A DNA stretch of 64,000 bases from Bacillales bacterium (GCA_035700025.1 DASSOY010000072.1:174842-238841); one strand, 5' to 3'. Counted from the first letter of the stretch, positions 52,217 through 62,353 are shown. Notes: a model not told the origin generated them from the sequence alone. Made by a program: numbers and translations.

Positions 52217-52642
52217 GTGAAAATCGCCCTCATTGCCCATGATCAAAAGAAACAAGCCATCATCGATTTTGCTGTTGCTTATGAACCCATCTTAAGCAAA
52301 CATGACTTGTACGCGACCGGGACAACCGGTAAAAAAATCAGCGAAGCCACAGGGCTCGATATCCATCGTTTTCAGTCCGGGCCGCTCGGAGGCGACCAAC
52401 AAATCGGAGCCATGATCGCGCAAAACGAAATGGATCTCGTGCTGTTTTTCCGGGATCCGTTAACCGCGCAGCCTCACGAACCTGACATTACGGCGCTTAT
52501 ACGTCTTTGTGACGTTTACGAAATTCCATTGGCAACAAATATGGCGAGCGCGGAAATCATGATTCATGCATTAAAGGACGGAAAGTTCGCGTGGCGATCG
52601 ATCATTCATGAAAGAGAGACTCGACATGGCAGACGCGCGTAA
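52217..52642 (+). CDS. mgsA: Methylglyoxal synthase
   Basis: 141-aa enzyme converting dihydroxyacetone phosphate to methylglyoxal, a bypass when phosphate is low. [12 protein letters not shown] start, ATGTTGKKI phosphate site, and [12 protein letters not shown] with the catalytic Asp region. GTG 52217 gives the N terminus MKIALIAHD expected for the family. Its end overlaps bshA by 17 nt. In B. subtilis bshB1 separates mgsA and bshA. Confidence 0.93.
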   Translation: MKIALIAHDQKKQAIIDFAVAYEPILSKHDLYATGTTGKKISEATGLDIHRFQSGPLGGDQQIGAMIAQNEMDLVLFFRDPLTAQPHEPDITALIRLCDVYEIPLATNMASAEIMIHALKDGKFAWRSIIHERETRHGRRA

Positions 52643-53774
52643 GTTGAAAATCGGGATCACGTGTTATCCAACGGTTGGCGGTTCAGGTGTGGTGGCGACC
52701 GAACTCGGTAAAATGCTGGCGCAAAACGGCCACGAAGTTCATTTTATTACATCTGACGTGCCGATTCGCCTCGAAAAGCTGGATGAAAACATTTTCTATC
52801 ACGAAGTCGAAGTGAATCAATATGCGGTGTTTCGTTATCCCCCGTACGATTTGACGTTGGCAAGCAAAATGGCAGAAGTGGCACGGCGCGAACGGTTGGA
52901 TTTGCTTCACGTCCATTATGCCGTTCCTCATGCAGTTTGTGCCTTTTTGGCGAAAAAGATCGTCGGTGATCACTTGAAGATCGTGACGACGTTGCACGGG
53001 ACCGATATCACGGTGCTCGGCTACGATCCGACGCTTGTTGAAATGATTCGGCTCGGGATCGACCAATCGGATAAAGTGACGGCCGTCTCGGACGACTTAA
53101 TTCAGCAAACGCGCGAATTGATCGAAACGAACAAGCCGATCGAGACCGTTTATAATTTCGTTGACGAAAATGTGTACTACAAACGCGACAGTTCCGCTTT
53201 GCGGGAGCGTTTCCGCATACGGCCGAACGAAAAAGTGATCGTCCATGTTTCCAATTTTCGCGGTGTCAAACGGTCGCCTGACGTGATTGAAGTGTTCGCG
53301 AAGGTGCGCGAACAAATGGCCGCGAAACTGCTGCTGATCGGCGAAGGTCCGGATTTAAACACCTGCCGCAAGCTCGTTGCGCAAAAACAGTTGGAAGACG
53401 ATGTGTTCTTTCTCGGCAATCAGAAGAACGTCGCGGAAATCTTGTCGATGTGCGATTTAAAACTGTTGTTGTCGGAAAAAGAAAGTTTCGGTCTCGTGCT
53501 GCTCGAAGCGATGGCTTGCGGCGTGCCGGCGATCGGAACGAAAACCGGCGGCATTCCCGAAGTGATTGTCGACGGAGAAACCGGTTATCTTTGCGAAGTT
53601 GGGGATCTTGCCGATATGAGCCGGAAGGCGATCAGCATTTTAACCGATGCCGGTACGCAAGAGTCGATGTCGAAAAAGGCGGTGGAACGGGTTTGTGAAA
53701 CGTTTCATTCGGAAAAAATATTACGGCATTACGAACGCATTTATTATGAAATTTTAGGTGAAGCGAGGACGTGA
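52626..53774 (+). CDS. bshA: N-acetyl-alpha-D-glucosaminyl L-malate synthase BshA
   Basis: 382-aa GT4 glycosyltransferase performing the first step of bacillithiol synthesis, GlcNAc transfer from UDP-GlcNAc to L-malate. N-terminal [39 protein letters not shown], and GT4 [20 protein letters not shown] near residue 300. ATG 52626 has GAGAG about 8 nt upstream. ypdA, also in this window, uses the product. Confidence 0.95.
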   Translation: MADARKLKIGITCYPTVGGSGVVATELGKMLAQNGHEVHFITSDVPIRLEKLDENIFYHEVEVNQYAVFRYPPYDLTLASKMAEVARRERLDLLHVHYAVPHAVCAFLAKKIVGDHLKIVTTLHGTDITVLGYDPTLVEMIRLGIDQSDKVTAVSDDLIQQTRELIETNKPIETVYNFVDENVYYKRDSSALRERFRIRPNEKVIVHVSNFRGVKRSPDVIEVFAKVREQMAAKLLLIGEGPDLNTCRKLVAQKQLEDDVFFLGNQKNVAEILSMCDLKLLLSEKESFGLVLLEAMACGVPAIGTKTGGIPEVIVDGETGYLCEVGDLADMSRKAISILTDAGTQESMSKKAVERVCETFHSEKILRHYERIYYEILGEART

Positions 53775-53780
53775 TGGATC

Positions 53781-54968
53781 GTGGCGGACATTTTCCGGGA
53801 TGCGGCTGAAGTCGTTGGGCAGTTGAAACAAAACGGTTATGAAGCGTTCATCGTCGGCGGAGCCGTTCGCGATTCGTTGCTCGGACGACGCGTCGACGAT
53901 GTTGACATTGCCTCGTCAGCGACCCCACAACAAGTTGTACAGCTGTTTCGTAAGACGATTCCGGTCGGCGTCGAGCACGGGACCGTTGTCGTCCGTCATC
54001 GCGGCCGTTCTTTCGAGGTTACGACGTTTCGAACCGAATCGGACTATATCGATCACCGCCGTCCGTCGGCGGTTTCCTTTGTTTCATCTTTGCATGAGGA
54101 TTTGCAGCGAAGGGATTTCACGATCAACGCGATGGCAATGACCGAGTCGGGCGAAATTATCGATCCGTACGGCGGCCGGGACGATCTCACAAACAAAGTG
54201 ATTCGGACGGTCGGAAAAGCGTCCGAACGTTTCAAGGAAGACCCATTAAGAATGATGCGGGCGGTTCGTTTCGCAAGCCAGCTCGATTTTCGAATCGAGG
54301 CCGAGACGTTGAGCGCAATGACGCGCGCGGCCGCAGACCTTACACATATTTCCGTCGAACGAAAGACAGCGGAATTTGAAAAGTTGATGGCGGGAACCGC
54401 TCCCGGCCGTGCGTTTCGGCAACTCGTAACGTCGGGGCTGTTTCGTTATTTGCCGGGTTTGACCCCGTATCAACAAGGATTGGTACACATCGATGCCGAT
54501 GGATTTCTTCCATTGCACAAAAATGCGGAAAGATGGGCGTATTTCGTTCGATCAATGGCGATTTCCGATGAAACCGACTGGTTGAAACGATGGAAATTAG
54601 CGAACCGACTCGTTCAAGAAATCAAGCGACTCACCGATGTCGTGCGAACGCTCGGACATCAGGCATGGACACCGTGGCTCGTATACCAAACAGGTGTCGA
54701 TACGGCGGTTTCTGCTGAGCGGGTTCGCGCGGCGCTTCACGAGCGAACAGCTGACACGGAACGCATATATGAAATCGCACGTCAGCTGCCGATCCATGAA
54801 CGCAAGCAATTGGCGGTCGACGGACGGGACTTGCTCGGATGGTGGGATCGGCCGCCGGGACCGTGGATTTCGCATTGCTTGGAGCAAATCGAGCGTGAAG
54901 TCATCGGAGGGCGGCTGGAGAATCGAAAGGAGGCGTTGAAGGGATGGCTGCTAAAACAGAAATCTTAA
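53781..54968 (+). CDS. cca: CCA-adding tRNA nucleotidyltransferase
   Basis: 395-aa class II nucleotidyltransferase adding or repairing the 3' CCA of tRNA. Motif A IVGGAVRDSLLGRRVDDVDIASSA with the catalytic DxD, motif B RRDFTINAMAM, and DPLRMMRAVRFASQL. The C-terminal body/tail domains follow. GTG start; GAGG lies about 13 nt upstream. Overlaps birA by 25 nt. Confidence 0.95.
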   Translation: MADIFRDAAEVVGQLKQNGYEAFIVGGAVRDSLLGRRVDDVDIASSATPQQVVQLFRKTIPVGVEHGTVVVRHRGRSFEVTTFRTESDYIDHRRPSAVSFVSSLHEDLQRRDFTINAMAMTESGEIIDPYGGRDDLTNKVIRTVGKASERFKEDPLRMMRAVRFASQLDFRIEAETLSAMTRAAADLTHISVERKTAEFEKLMAGTAPGRAFRQLVTSGLFRYLPGLTPYQQGLVHIDADGFLPLHKNAERWAYFVRSMAISDETDWLKRWKLANRLVQEIKRLTDVVRTLGHQAWTPWLVYQTGVDTAVSAERVRAALHERTADTERIYEIARQLPIHERKQLAVDGRDLLGWWDRPPGPWISHCLEQIEREVIGGRLENRKEALKGWLLKQKS

Positions 54969-55927
54969 CGATGCTGATTGAGCATGACGGCCGATTCGTG
55001 TCCGGGCAACAGTTAAGCGAAACGCTCGGTATCTCGCGAACGGCGATTTGGAAGCACATCGGCGAGCTTCGCGAAGCCGGCTATGACATCGCGTCCGTAA
55101 AGCGAAAAGGCTATAAGCTGCAAGGGCGTCCGGATACATTATCGACCGTGGCCGTTCAAGCCGGGTTGAAAACGAAAACGTTCGGAAAAACGGTTCATTT
55201 TTACGATCAAGTGGCTTCGACGCAAGAAATCGCCCATAAATATGCGCGTGAAGGCGAACCGGAAGGGACGTTGATCGTTTCCGACGAACAAACGGTCGGC
55301 CGCGGAAGGCTCGGCCGGCCGTGGCATTCACCGAAACGCTCCGGCATTTGGATGAGTCTCATTTTGCGGCCGCCGATCCCGCCGCAGCAAGCGCCGCAGT
55401 TAACTTTGCTGGCGGCGGTCGGGATCGTAAAGGGTCTATACAAGGCGGCCGATTTACAGTGTGAAATTAAATGGCCGAATGATATTTTGGTAGAAGGAAA
55501 GAAACTCGTCGGCATCTTAACGGAATTGCAGGCGGATCCCGATCGGGTGCATTCGGTCATCGTCGGTATCGGGATGAACGTCAACACCGAAAGGGAGCAG
55601 TTTCCCGGGGAATTGCGGGAGATTGCGACGTCCATCCGTGCGGAAACGGGAAAGGTCGTTGACCGCGCCGCGTTACTTCAGCAAATTTTATTCGAAACGG
55701 AACGATTGTACGAAGCTTATTTGCAAGAAGGATTTCATCTTGTCAAACTGTTGTGGGAAAGCCATTCCGCTACGCTCGGACGTTCCATACACGCCCGCAC
55801 GCTGCGCGGAACGATCGAAGGAGAAGCCGTTGGATTAAGCGACAGCGGATTTTTGATGTTGCGTGATGCCGACGGAACTGTACATGAAATTTCTTCGGCG
55901 GACATTGATCTTCCTTCAGCAAAATGA
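54944..55927 (+). CDS. birA: Biotin-protein ligase and repressor BirA
   Basis: 327-aa bifunctional protein. An N-terminal HTH domain (about 1-65; GISRTAIWKHIGELREAGY) allows repression of biotin genes. The central ligase domain has GRGRLGRPWHSP near residue 120 and KWPNDILVEGKKLVGIL with the catalytic Lys. A C-terminal SH3-like domain follows. It biotinylates carboxylases. RBS AAAGGAGG lies in cca. Confidence 0.95.
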   Translation: MAAKTEILTMLIEHDGRFVSGQQLSETLGISRTAIWKHIGELREAGYDIASVKRKGYKLQGRPDTLSTVAVQAGLKTKTFGKTVHFYDQVASTQEIAHKYAREGEPEGTLIVSDEQTVGRGRLGRPWHSPKRSGIWMSLILRPPIPPQQAPQLTLLAAVGIVKGLYKAADLQCEIKWPNDILVEGKKLVGILTELQADPDRVHSVIVGIGMNVNTEREQFPGELREIATSIRAETGKVVDRAALLQQILFETERLYEAYLQEGFHLVKLLWESHSATLGRSIHARTLRGTIEGEAVGLSDSGFLMLRDADGTVHEISSADIDLPSAK

Positions 55928-55929
55928 TG

Positions 55930-55938
55930 TGGTATAAT
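55930..55938 (+). promoter_or_regulatory. Extended -10 promoter of panBCD
   Basis: TGGTATAAT at 55930-55938, directly after the birA stop. No close -35. Start expected near 55945. Confidence 0.55.
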
Positions 55939-55944
55939 GGAAGC

Positions 55945-56103
55945 GAAATGGGCGGTATCTGCGAAGAACCGCACCTAGCCGAACGGAACAACTTGGACTA
56001 GCTTAGCAAACGTTCTGCCTGGATCCATGATGGACTTGGACAGAGGGATAGTTCGACAGGTTTTGTTTGTCGATCCTTCTTTCCGTGGAAAGAAGGATTT
56101 TTT
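55945..56103 (+). promoter_or_regulatory. panB leader with terminator, candidate pan RNA motif
   Basis: About 160-nt non-coding leader ending in a terminator before panB. Hairpins visible: GCGGT/ACCGC (from 55952), CTAGCC ... GGACTAG with a bulged A (55975-56001), and TCCATGATGGA. GGATC in the 56020s can pair with GATCC at the terminator base as antiterminator. The published pan RNA motif lies upstream of panB in Firmicutes and has bulged adenines; assignment here is inference. Confidence 0.5.
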
Positions 56104-56104
56104 C
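56072..56104 (+). terminator. Terminator in the panB leader
   Basis: ATCCTTCTTTCC (56073-56084) / GGAAAGAAGGAT (56087-56098), a perfect 12-bp stem, then a T run. It lies between the panB promoter and the panB RBS. Confidence 0.9.
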
Positions 56105-56151
56105 ATCGCGAGAAAATCCTTCGTGCCTACAAAATCGGAGGAGGAATGGAA

Positions 56152-56994
56152 ATGAAAACAACGACTGTATTCAAGCAAATGAAAGCCAACGGCGAATCGA
56201 TCGCGATGATCACCGCGTATGATTTTCCGTCTGCAAAGTTAGTCGAAGCGGCGGGCGTCGACATGATTCTTGTCGGCGATTCGGTCGGCAATACGGTGCT
56301 CGGCTACGATTCGACAGTGCCGGTGACGCTCGATGACATCGTCCTTCACACGAAAGCCGTTTTACGCGGTGCGCGGGACACGTTTGTGGTTGCGGATATG
56401 CCGTTCATGACGTACCACGTTTCGGAAGAAGAAACGATGAAAAACGCGATGAGGCTCGTGCAGGAAGCCGGTGCGCATGCGGTAAAAGTAGAAGGTGCGG
56501 CGGTCCATGTTGTGTCTGCCGTTGAAAAATTAACAGCCGCAGGCGTTCCGGTCGCGGCGCATCTCGGATTGACGCCGCAGTCGGTCGGGGTGTTCGGCGG
56601 CCATAAAGTGCAGGCGAAAAAAGCAGAAGCCGCGCGCAAACTGCTGGAAGATGCAAAGGCGCTCGAGGCGGCGGGGGCGTTCATGCTCGTGTTGGAATGC
56701 GTGCCGATGCAAATCGCGGAAATCGTGACGCAAGCGCTGGTGATTCCGACGATCGGGATAGGCGCCGGTGCCGGAACGGACGGACAAGTGCTTGTGTACC
56801 ATGACGTTGTTGGATACGGAGGGGATTGGAAGCCGAAATTCGCGAAACGGTATGCCAACCTTTCCGAAATTGTTCACGAGGCGATCGGACGATACGTGAC
56901 TGAGGTAAAAGCGAAACGTTTTCCGGAACTCGATCATTCGTTTGCAATGGATGAAAAGGAAGTTGAAAGCCTTACCGGAGATTTGAAGCGATGA
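56152..56994 (+). CDS. panB: 3-methyl-2-oxobutanoate hydroxymethyltransferase
   Basis: 280-aa TIM-barrel enzyme forming ketopantoate, first step of pantothenate synthesis. [29 protein letters not shown] with a metal-binding Asp, AHLGLTPQS, and [17 protein letters not shown] 56152 lies 7 nt after GGAGGAGG; ATG 56146 is too near. Overlaps panC by 4 nt (ATGA). Confidence 0.96.
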   Translation: MKTTTVFKQMKANGESIAMITAYDFPSAKLVEAAGVDMILVGDSVGNTVLGYDSTVPVTLDDIVLHTKAVLRGARDTFVVADMPFMTYHVSEEETMKNAMRLVQEAGAHAVKVEGAAVHVVSAVEKLTAAGVPVAAHLGLTPQSVGVFGGHKVQAKKAEAARKLLEDAKALEAAGAFMLVLECVPMQIAEIVTQALVIPTIGIGAGAGTDGQVLVYHDVVGYGGDWKPKFAKRYANLSEIVHEAIGRYVTEVKAKRFPELDHSFAMDEKEVESLTGDLKR

Positions 56995-57872
56995 AAGTGA
57001 TTACGTCCATTCAGGAAATGCAGCAATCGATGCGGGAACAGATCAAGAATGGAAAAAGCATCGGATACGTGCCGACAATGGGCTGTTTGCACGAAGGCCA
57101 TTTGAGTCTTGCGCGCCGCGCCGTTAAAGAAAATGACGTGACGGTGATGAGCGTGTTCGTCAATCCGCTTCAATTCGGTCCCGGGGAAGATTATGAAAGC
57201 TATCCGCGTTCGTTTGAAAACGATCAGCAAGAGGCGGAACGTGCAGGAATCGATTTTCTGTTTGTTCCGACGAACGCGGAAATGTACCCGCGCGAATCTT
57301 CATTTTTGTTAAAAGCGGTGAAACGTACCGATGTTCTTTGCGGAAAATCCCGGCCCGGCCATTTTGACGGCGTCGCGACTGTGGTAACGAAACTGTTTCA
57401 TATTGTCATGCCTGACCGTGTTTATTTCGGCTTGAAAGATGCGCAGCAAGTGGCGGTCGTCGACGGTTTGATCAACGACTTCAATTTTCCGATCGAACTC
57501 GTTGCGTGTCCGACGATTCGCGAACTGGACGGGCTCGCGAAAAGTTCGCGAAACGTGAAATTGACTTCCAGCGAACGCCGGGAAGCTTCGCATTTATCCA
57601 AAAGTTTGCGGTTCGGACGCTCATTGTTGCAAGCGGGCGAAAGGAATTCCGCAAAGCTGCGTACTGAAATTACGAATCTTTTACAGGCGGGATTGAGCAA
57701 AGGGGAGATCGATTACGTCGACGTTTTGACTTATCCTGAACTTGCTCACGTCGAGCGTGCCGCTGGACGTATGATCGTCGCTTTGGCGGTGCGTTTCCCG
57801 TCCGCCCGATTAATCGACAACATGATATGGCAGGAGGGGGAAATCGATGATGCGAACGATGATGAATGCTAA
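56991..57872 (+). CDS. panC: Pantothenate synthetase
   Basis: 293-aa ATP-dependent ligase joining pantoate and beta-alanine. [20 protein letters not shown] (HxGH-type nucleotide motif), [19 protein letters not shown], and [14 protein letters not shown], with KSSRN near residue 185. Overlaps panD by 26 nt. Confidence 0.96.
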   Translation: MKVITSIQEMQQSMREQIKNGKSIGYVPTMGCLHEGHLSLARRAVKENDVTVMSVFVNPLQFGPGEDYESYPRSFENDQQEAERAGIDFLFVPTNAEMYPRESSFLLKAVKRTDVLCGKSRPGHFDGVATVVTKLFHIVMPDRVYFGLKDAQQVAVVDGLINDFNFPIELVACPTIRELDGLAKSSRNVKLTSSERREASHLSKSLRFGRSLLQAGERNSAKLRTEITNLLQAGLSKGEIDYVDVLTYPELAHVERAAGRMIVALAVRFPSARLIDNMIWQEGEIDDANDDEC

Positions 57873-58230
57873 ACTTCACCGAGCCCGTGTAACCGAAGCG
57901 GATTTGAATTACGTAGGGAGCGTGACGATCGACGAAGATCTTTTGGACGCTGTCGGCATTTTGCCGGGTGAACGCGTACAAATCGTCAATAATCATAACG
58001 GCGCTCGTTTGGAAACCTACACGATTGCCGGTAAACGCGGCAGCGGCGTCGTTTGTTTAAACGGAGCGGCGGCGAGGCTTGTTCAAAAAGGCGACGTCGT
58101 CATTATCGTGGCTTACGCGTTGCTGACGGAAGAAGAAATTCGCGGCCATCGTCCGAAAGTGGCGGTGCTCGACGAGAACAATCAAATCGTGCAACAACTG
58201 TCCGAGGAACAACCGCTTGCCACTTTGTGA
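57847..58230 (+). CDS. panD: Aspartate 1-decarboxylase (proenzyme)
   Basis: 127-aa pyruvoyl-dependent enzyme making beta-alanine. Self-cleavage site Gly-Ser in [14 protein letters not shown] near residue 28-29; [12 protein letters not shown] precedes it and [12 protein letters not shown] follows. RBS GGAGGGGG lies inside panC. Last gene of panBCD. Confidence 0.96.
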   Translation: MMRTMMNAKLHRARVTEADLNYVGSVTIDEDLLDAVGILPGERVQIVNNHNGARLETYTIAGKRGSGVVCLNGAAARLVQKGDVVIIVAYALLTEEEIRGHRPKVAVLDENNQIVQQLSEEQPLATL

Positions 58231-58283
58231 TCAAGTATAACATTCGCCTTCCTTCGCAAACTAGTTGGGAAGGAGGGAGCGGT

Positions 58284-59105
58284 TTGCGTCTCTGGATCTT
58301 GTTCGTACTTGCGCTTCCCGTGCTTGCCGGGAACATCGATCACATTGACTTAAACTTGGAAAGCAATGAGATCGCGATGACTTTTTTCAATTTGTCCGAA
58401 GGCGAGGCAGCTTTAATTCAAAACCGAAAACAAAACATCCTCATTAATACCGGCAGTCGTTCATCACGGCAACAATTGTTTGAACGATTGCATATTTACG
58501 GGGTGCGTCAACTCGATGCGATTATTCTTACGAATGCCTCCGCGGAATATACAGGGAATCTTCAAGCGGTCATCGATAAGTTTCCTGTCCGGCAATTGAT
58601 CTCAACAAAACAAGTGCTTCGCCGTCTCGAAACTGATGATCGCTCTACCGTCAAGCATTTCTATTGGTCAGAAGGCGACCGCAAACAGTTGTTGAAGAAT
58701 TTGAACGTTTCGGTATTGTATGCAACGAAGCCGGGCAACGAACAAGCGGCAATGAATTTGCGTTTCCAATATGGTTCACAAAAAGTGTTGTATATGGGCA
58801 TCAACGACAAGTTGTCGGAAAAAAACATGATGAAGGATCAAGCGATTCATTGCGATATTTTGAAAATCGGCAATTTCGGCAGAGAGCACGGCATTTTATC
58901 GGAATTCGTGAAAAAAGTAAATCCGGAAATCGCGGTGCTTTTTCATAAAAACGGCGTACAGCCGGACGAGGATCTTCTTGAACTGTTGGAAAACGATTGG
59001 GTCGAGTTGTTTGCAATGAAAGAAGCCGGAAATTTGACGGTCAAGATCACTCCGCAAGCCTACAATACGATCATCATCCCGCTCGAAGAAGAAGAGACGT
59101 GGTAA
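58284..59105 (+). CDS. Exported metallo-beta-lactamase-fold protein with lost metal ligands
   Basis: 273-aa protein with an N-terminal hydrophobic segment (LRLWILFVLALPVLAG) and a ComEC/Rec2-type metallo-beta-lactamase domain. Each metal-binding position is changed: the usual THxDxDHxGG is TNASAEYTGN (near 88), the GD motif is GIND (near 172), and HHGS is NFGR (near 199). It is therefore predicted to be an inactive homologue. TTG start 6 nt after AAGGAGGG. It occupies the place of dinG. Confidence 0.75.
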   Translation: MRLWILFVLALPVLAGNIDHIDLNLESNEIAMTFFNLSEGEAALIQNRKQNILINTGSRSSRQQLFERLHIYGVRQLDAIILTNASAEYTGNLQAVIDKFPVRQLISTKQVLRRLETDDRSTVKHFYWSEGDRKQLLKNLNVSVLYATKPGNEQAAMNLRFQYGSQKVLYMGINDKLSEKNMMKDQAIHCDILKIGNFGREHGILSEFVKKVNPEIAVLFHKNGVQPDEDLLELLENDWVELFAMKEAGNLTVKITPQAYNTIIIPLEEEETW

Positions 59106-59147
59106 AGCTTGATTTTGCGGTCATTTCTTGAAATAATAGTACGGAGA

Positions 59148-59175
59148 AAGCCCCTGTGCGGGGTGTTTCTTTTTG
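59148..59175 (+). terminator. Intrinsic terminator before ypmB
   Basis: AAAGCCCC ... GGGGTGTTT stem followed by CTTTTTG; the region 59106-59197 holds no ypmA. Confidence 0.6.
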
Positions 59176-59209
59176 TTAAATGCATTCGTACATATAAATG
59201 GAGGAACGG

Positions 59210-59683
59210 ATGAAAAAGTGGGGCATCATTCTCGGAATCGCGGTCATTCTTGCTTTCGGTTTGAAAGGGTGGTCGGTATATCACGGTGTGCAAACGAAGC
59301 AAGAGGCCATAAAGCGGCAGGCCATCGTTGAAGCGAAGCAGGAAGGCAAGATCGACGAAGTCGTGACAGTGACCAATTACCGCGGAACGAAGGCGTATAC
59401 CGTCATTTACGGGAAAAATGAGCACGGGGAAGAGCAGTATGTTTGGATTCCGCAATCCGAAGGCGAAACGATCGTGAAACCGGCGAACGAAGGGTTGAGC
59501 CGCGAAGAGGTCGTTCGTTATGCGCGGCAAAAGCTGAATCCGAAAAAAATCATTGCCGTGCGCCCGGGAGTGGAAGAGCAGCTGCCGGTATGGGAAATCG
59601 TGTTTATCGACCAAAACCAGCGCTATACCTTTTATTACTTGCGATTTGACGGTAAAGACTGGGTGAAAAACATTCATTTGTAA
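59210..59683 (+). CDS. ypmB: YpmB-like membrane-anchored protein
   Basis: 157-aa protein with an N-terminal TM anchor (about 4-22) and an extracytoplasmic domain of two PepSY/DUF5590-like repeats (AIVEAKQEGKIDEVVTVTNYRG and SREEVVRYARQKLNPKKIIAVRPG). Function unknown. ATG 59210 follows GGAGG; an ATG 12 nt upstream overlaps that RBS. Position before aspB matches YpmB. Confidence 0.88.
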   Translation: MKKWGIILGIAVILAFGLKGWSVYHGVQTKQEAIKRQAIVEAKQEGKIDEVVTVTNYRGTKAYTVIYGKNEHGEEQYVWIPQSEGETIVKPANEGLSREEVVRYARQKLNPKKIIAVRPGVEEQLPVWEIVFIDQNQRYTFYYLRFDGKDWVKNIHL

Positions 59684-59700
59684 GGAAGGGGAACGGTAAG

Positions 59701-60885
59701 ATGGAACTTTCGGATCGGGTGAAGACATTAACGCCTTCAAGTACATTGGCGATTACCGCAAAAGCGAACGAGCTGAAGGCTGAAGGCCATGATGTCATCG
59801 GTTTGGCGGCCGGCGAACCGGATTTTAATACGCCGATGCATGCGATTGAGGCGGCCCACGCTGCCGCACTTGAAGGGCATACGAAATATACGCCTTCCGG
59901 CGGATTGAAGCAAATCAAACAAAGCATCGCCGAACGGTTTCAAAAAGACGATCGTTTGCACTACCGACCCGAAGAGATCATTGTATGTTCGGGAGCCAAG
60001 CATGCGCTTTATACGTTATTCCAAAGTTCCATTAATCCCGGCGATGAAGTCATCGTTCCTGCACCGTATTGGGTGAGCTATCCCGAACAAGTGAAACTTG
60101 CCGGCGGCAGGCCGGTATTCGTGGAAGCATCTGAGGCGAATGATTTCAAATTGACGGCTGAGCAGTTGAAAGCGGCGGTAACAAAAGACACGAGAGCAAT
60201 TATCCTCAATTCGCCGAGCAACCCGACGGGCGTCATTTACGAGGAAGAAGAGCTTCGTTCGCTTGGAGAAGTTTGCTTGGAGCACGACTTGCTCATCGTA
60301 TCCGATGAAATTTACGGCCGGCTCGTTTACGAGGGGGCGAAACATGTTTCCATCGCCTCGCTGTCCGATGAGCTGAAAAAGCAAACGGTTGTCATTAACG
60401 GAGTGTCGAAAACGTATGCGATGACGGGATGGCGCATCGGCTACGCAGCCGGGGATCAACGGTTGATCAAGGCGATGACGGGGCTTGCCAGTCACAGCAC
60501 ATCCAATCCGGCTACGCTTTCGCAATTTGCGGCATTGGCTGCACTTGAGGACTCCCAAAACATCGTGGAAGAAATGCGTCAATCGTTTGAAACTCGGTTG
60601 AATGCGGCTTACGAAAAACTCACGAGCATACCGGGCATCACGTGCGTAAAACCGAAAGGCGCTTTCTATCTGTTTCCGAACATGAAGGAAGCGGCGCTAA
60701 GGTGCGGTTACGACGACGTTACTGAATGGTCGAAAGCGTTGTTGGAAAACGAAAAGGTAGCCGTCGTTCCAGGCGCCGGTTTCGGAGCGGCCGACAATGT
60801 TCGGCTGTCTTACGCGACTTCCATGGAGCTTATTCAGGAAGCGTTACACCGCATGGAACGATTTATTTTGAAAACGAGCAAATGA
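59701..60885 (+). CDS. aspB: Aspartate aminotransferase
   Basis: 394-aa PLP class I aminotransferase interconverting aspartate and oxaloacetate. GEPDFNTP, NSPSNPTGVIYEEEEL, SDEIYGRLVYEG, and PLP-Lys motif GVSKTYAMTGWRIGYA near residue 237. Between ypmB (17 bp) and asnS (18 bp), so probably one transcript; aspartate feeds asparagine and beta-alanine synthesis nearby. Confidence 0.94.
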   Translation: MELSDRVKTLTPSSTLAITAKANELKAEGHDVIGLAAGEPDFNTPMHAIEAAHAAALEGHTKYTPSGGLKQIKQSIAERFQKDDRLHYRPEEIIVCSGAKHALYTLFQSSINPGDEVIVPAPYWVSYPEQVKLAGGRPVFVEASEANDFKLTAEQLKAAVTKDTRAIILNSPSNPTGVIYEEEELRSLGEVCLEHDLLIVSDEIYGRLVYEGAKHVSIASLSDELKKQTVVINGVSKTYAMTGWRIGYAAGDQRLIKAMTGLASHSTSNPATLSQFAALAALEDSQNIVEEMRQSFETRLNAAYEKLTSIPGITCVKPKGAFYLFPNMKEAALRCGYDDVTEWSKALLENEKVAVVPGAGFGAADNVRLSYATSMELIQEALHRMERFILKTSK

Positions 60886-60903
60886 CGAAATGGAGGAAAC
60901 GAC

Positions 60904-62193
60904 TTGAAAACAACGATTTCAAACGTCAAGCAACATGTGGATCAAGAAGTGACGATCGGCGCTTGGCTGGCCAATAAACGATCGAGCGGGAAAATCCAAT
61001 TTTTGCAATTGCGTGACGGCACCGGATTCATTCAAGGCGTTTTGGTGAAGAAAGAAGTCGACGAGGAAACATGGGAACGAGCGAACCGTCTCACCCAAGA
61101 AAGCTCCCTTTACGTTTCCGGGGTCGTAAAAAGGGACGAGCGGTCGCCAAGCGGTTTCGAACTGGCAGTAACGGGGCTGGAAATCATCCAAACAGCAAAC
61201 GATTATCCGATAACCCCGAAGGAGCACGGCGTCGAATTTTTAATGGACCACCGTCATCTCTGGTTGCGCTCGAGCCGGCAACATGCGGTGCTTCGCATTC
61301 GGAATGAAATCATCCGTGCAACGTACGAGTTTTTCAATGATCAAGGTTTCGTGAAAATCGATCCCCCGATCTTGACGGGAAGTTCGGCTGAAGGCACGAC
61401 AGACCTTTTTCATACTCAATATTTTGACGAAGAAGCGTATTTGTCGCAAAGCGGGCAATTGTACATGGAGGCAGCTGCAATGGCGTTCGGGCGGGTATTC
61501 TCGTTCGGACCGACGTTCCGCGCGGAGAAGTCGAAAACCCGCCGGCATTTGATCGAATTTTGGATGATCGAACCGGAAATGGCTTTTGTCGAACATGAAG
61601 AAAGCCTCGAAATTCAGGAAAATTACGTTTCTTACGTCGTGCAGTCCGTTTTGAAAAACTGCTCGATGGAGCTGAAAGCTCTCGATCGAGACACCTCGGC
61701 ATTGGAGAAAGTGAAGGCCCCGTTCCCGCGCATCACCTATGATGAGGCGATTGAATGGTTAAACGAAAACGGATACGACATTGCATGGGGCGAGGATTTC
61801 GGAGCCCCGCACGAAACGGCGATTGCCGAAAAGTATGACAAGCCGGTGTTTATTACGCATTACCCGACGAAAATTAAAGCGTTTTACATGCAACCGGACA
61901 AAAACCGCGCGGACGTTGCGCTATGCGCCGATCTCATTGCACCTGAAGGGTATGGTGAAATTATCGGCGGCAGCGAACGGATTTCCGATCCCGATCTTAT
62001 GAAGCAGCGATATGACGAACATCAATTGAGCGGAGATGCCTACAAATGGTATTTGGAATTGCGGGAGTATGGTACCGTTCCGCATTCCGGTTTCGGACTC
62101 GGTCTCGAAAGAACGGTAGCGTGGATTGCTGGAGTGGAGCACGTGAGAGAGACGATTCCGTTCCCGCGATTGTTGAACCGCTTATATCCATAA
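60904..62193 (+). CDS. asnS: Asparaginyl-tRNA synthetase
   Basis: 429-aa class IIb synthetase. N-terminal OB-fold anticodon domain (about 15-105), motif 2 [25 protein letters not shown], and motif 3 [19 protein letters not shown] start at 60904, 7 nt after GGAGG. No T-box is seen, consistent with co-transcription with aspB. Confidence 0.96.
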   Translation: MKTTISNVKQHVDQEVTIGAWLANKRSSGKIQFLQLRDGTGFIQGVLVKKEVDEETWERANRLTQESSLYVSGVVKRDERSPSGFELAVTGLEIIQTANDYPITPKEHGVEFLMDHRHLWLRSSRQHAVLRIRNEIIRATYEFFNDQGFVKIDPPILTGSSAEGTTDLFHTQYFDEEAYLSQSGQLYMEAAAMAFGRVFSFGPTFRAEKSKTRRHLIEFWMIEPEMAFVEHEESLEIQENYVSYVVQSVLKNCSMELKALDRDTSALEKVKAPFPRITYDEAIEWLNENGYDIAWGEDFGAPHETAIAEKYDKPVFITHYPTKIKAFYMQPDKNRADVALCADLIAPEGYGEIIGGSERISDPDLMKQRYDEHQLSGDAYKWYLELREYGTVPHSGFGLGLERTVAWIAGVEHVRETIPFPRLLNRLYP

Positions 62194-62198
62194 ATGAA

Positions 62199-62270
62199 AA
62201 ACTCCGTGCTGATTCGCACCTCCGATTGTTTAACAATGAGATGCGGTGCATCGCGGAGTTTTTTTATTTG
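62199..62270 (+). terminator. Long intrinsic terminator after asnS
   Basis: AAAACTCCG ... CGGAGTTTT outer stem with inner GCACC/GGTGC and a long arm, followed by TTTATTT. Confidence 0.82.
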
Positions 62271-62353
62271 GCGTCGCGGCGGGAATTCTAAACGAGAGGG
62301 TGCAAGAGGTCCACTCTTTTATGGGCAGACGCGTCGTTTGCACTGGCGATTCA

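Noticed and set aside
55940..56104. T-box or S-box type riboswitch in the panB leader
   Set aside because: No AGGGTGGNACC T-box sequence and no kink-turn/SAM-I core could be found; the position fits the pan motif better.
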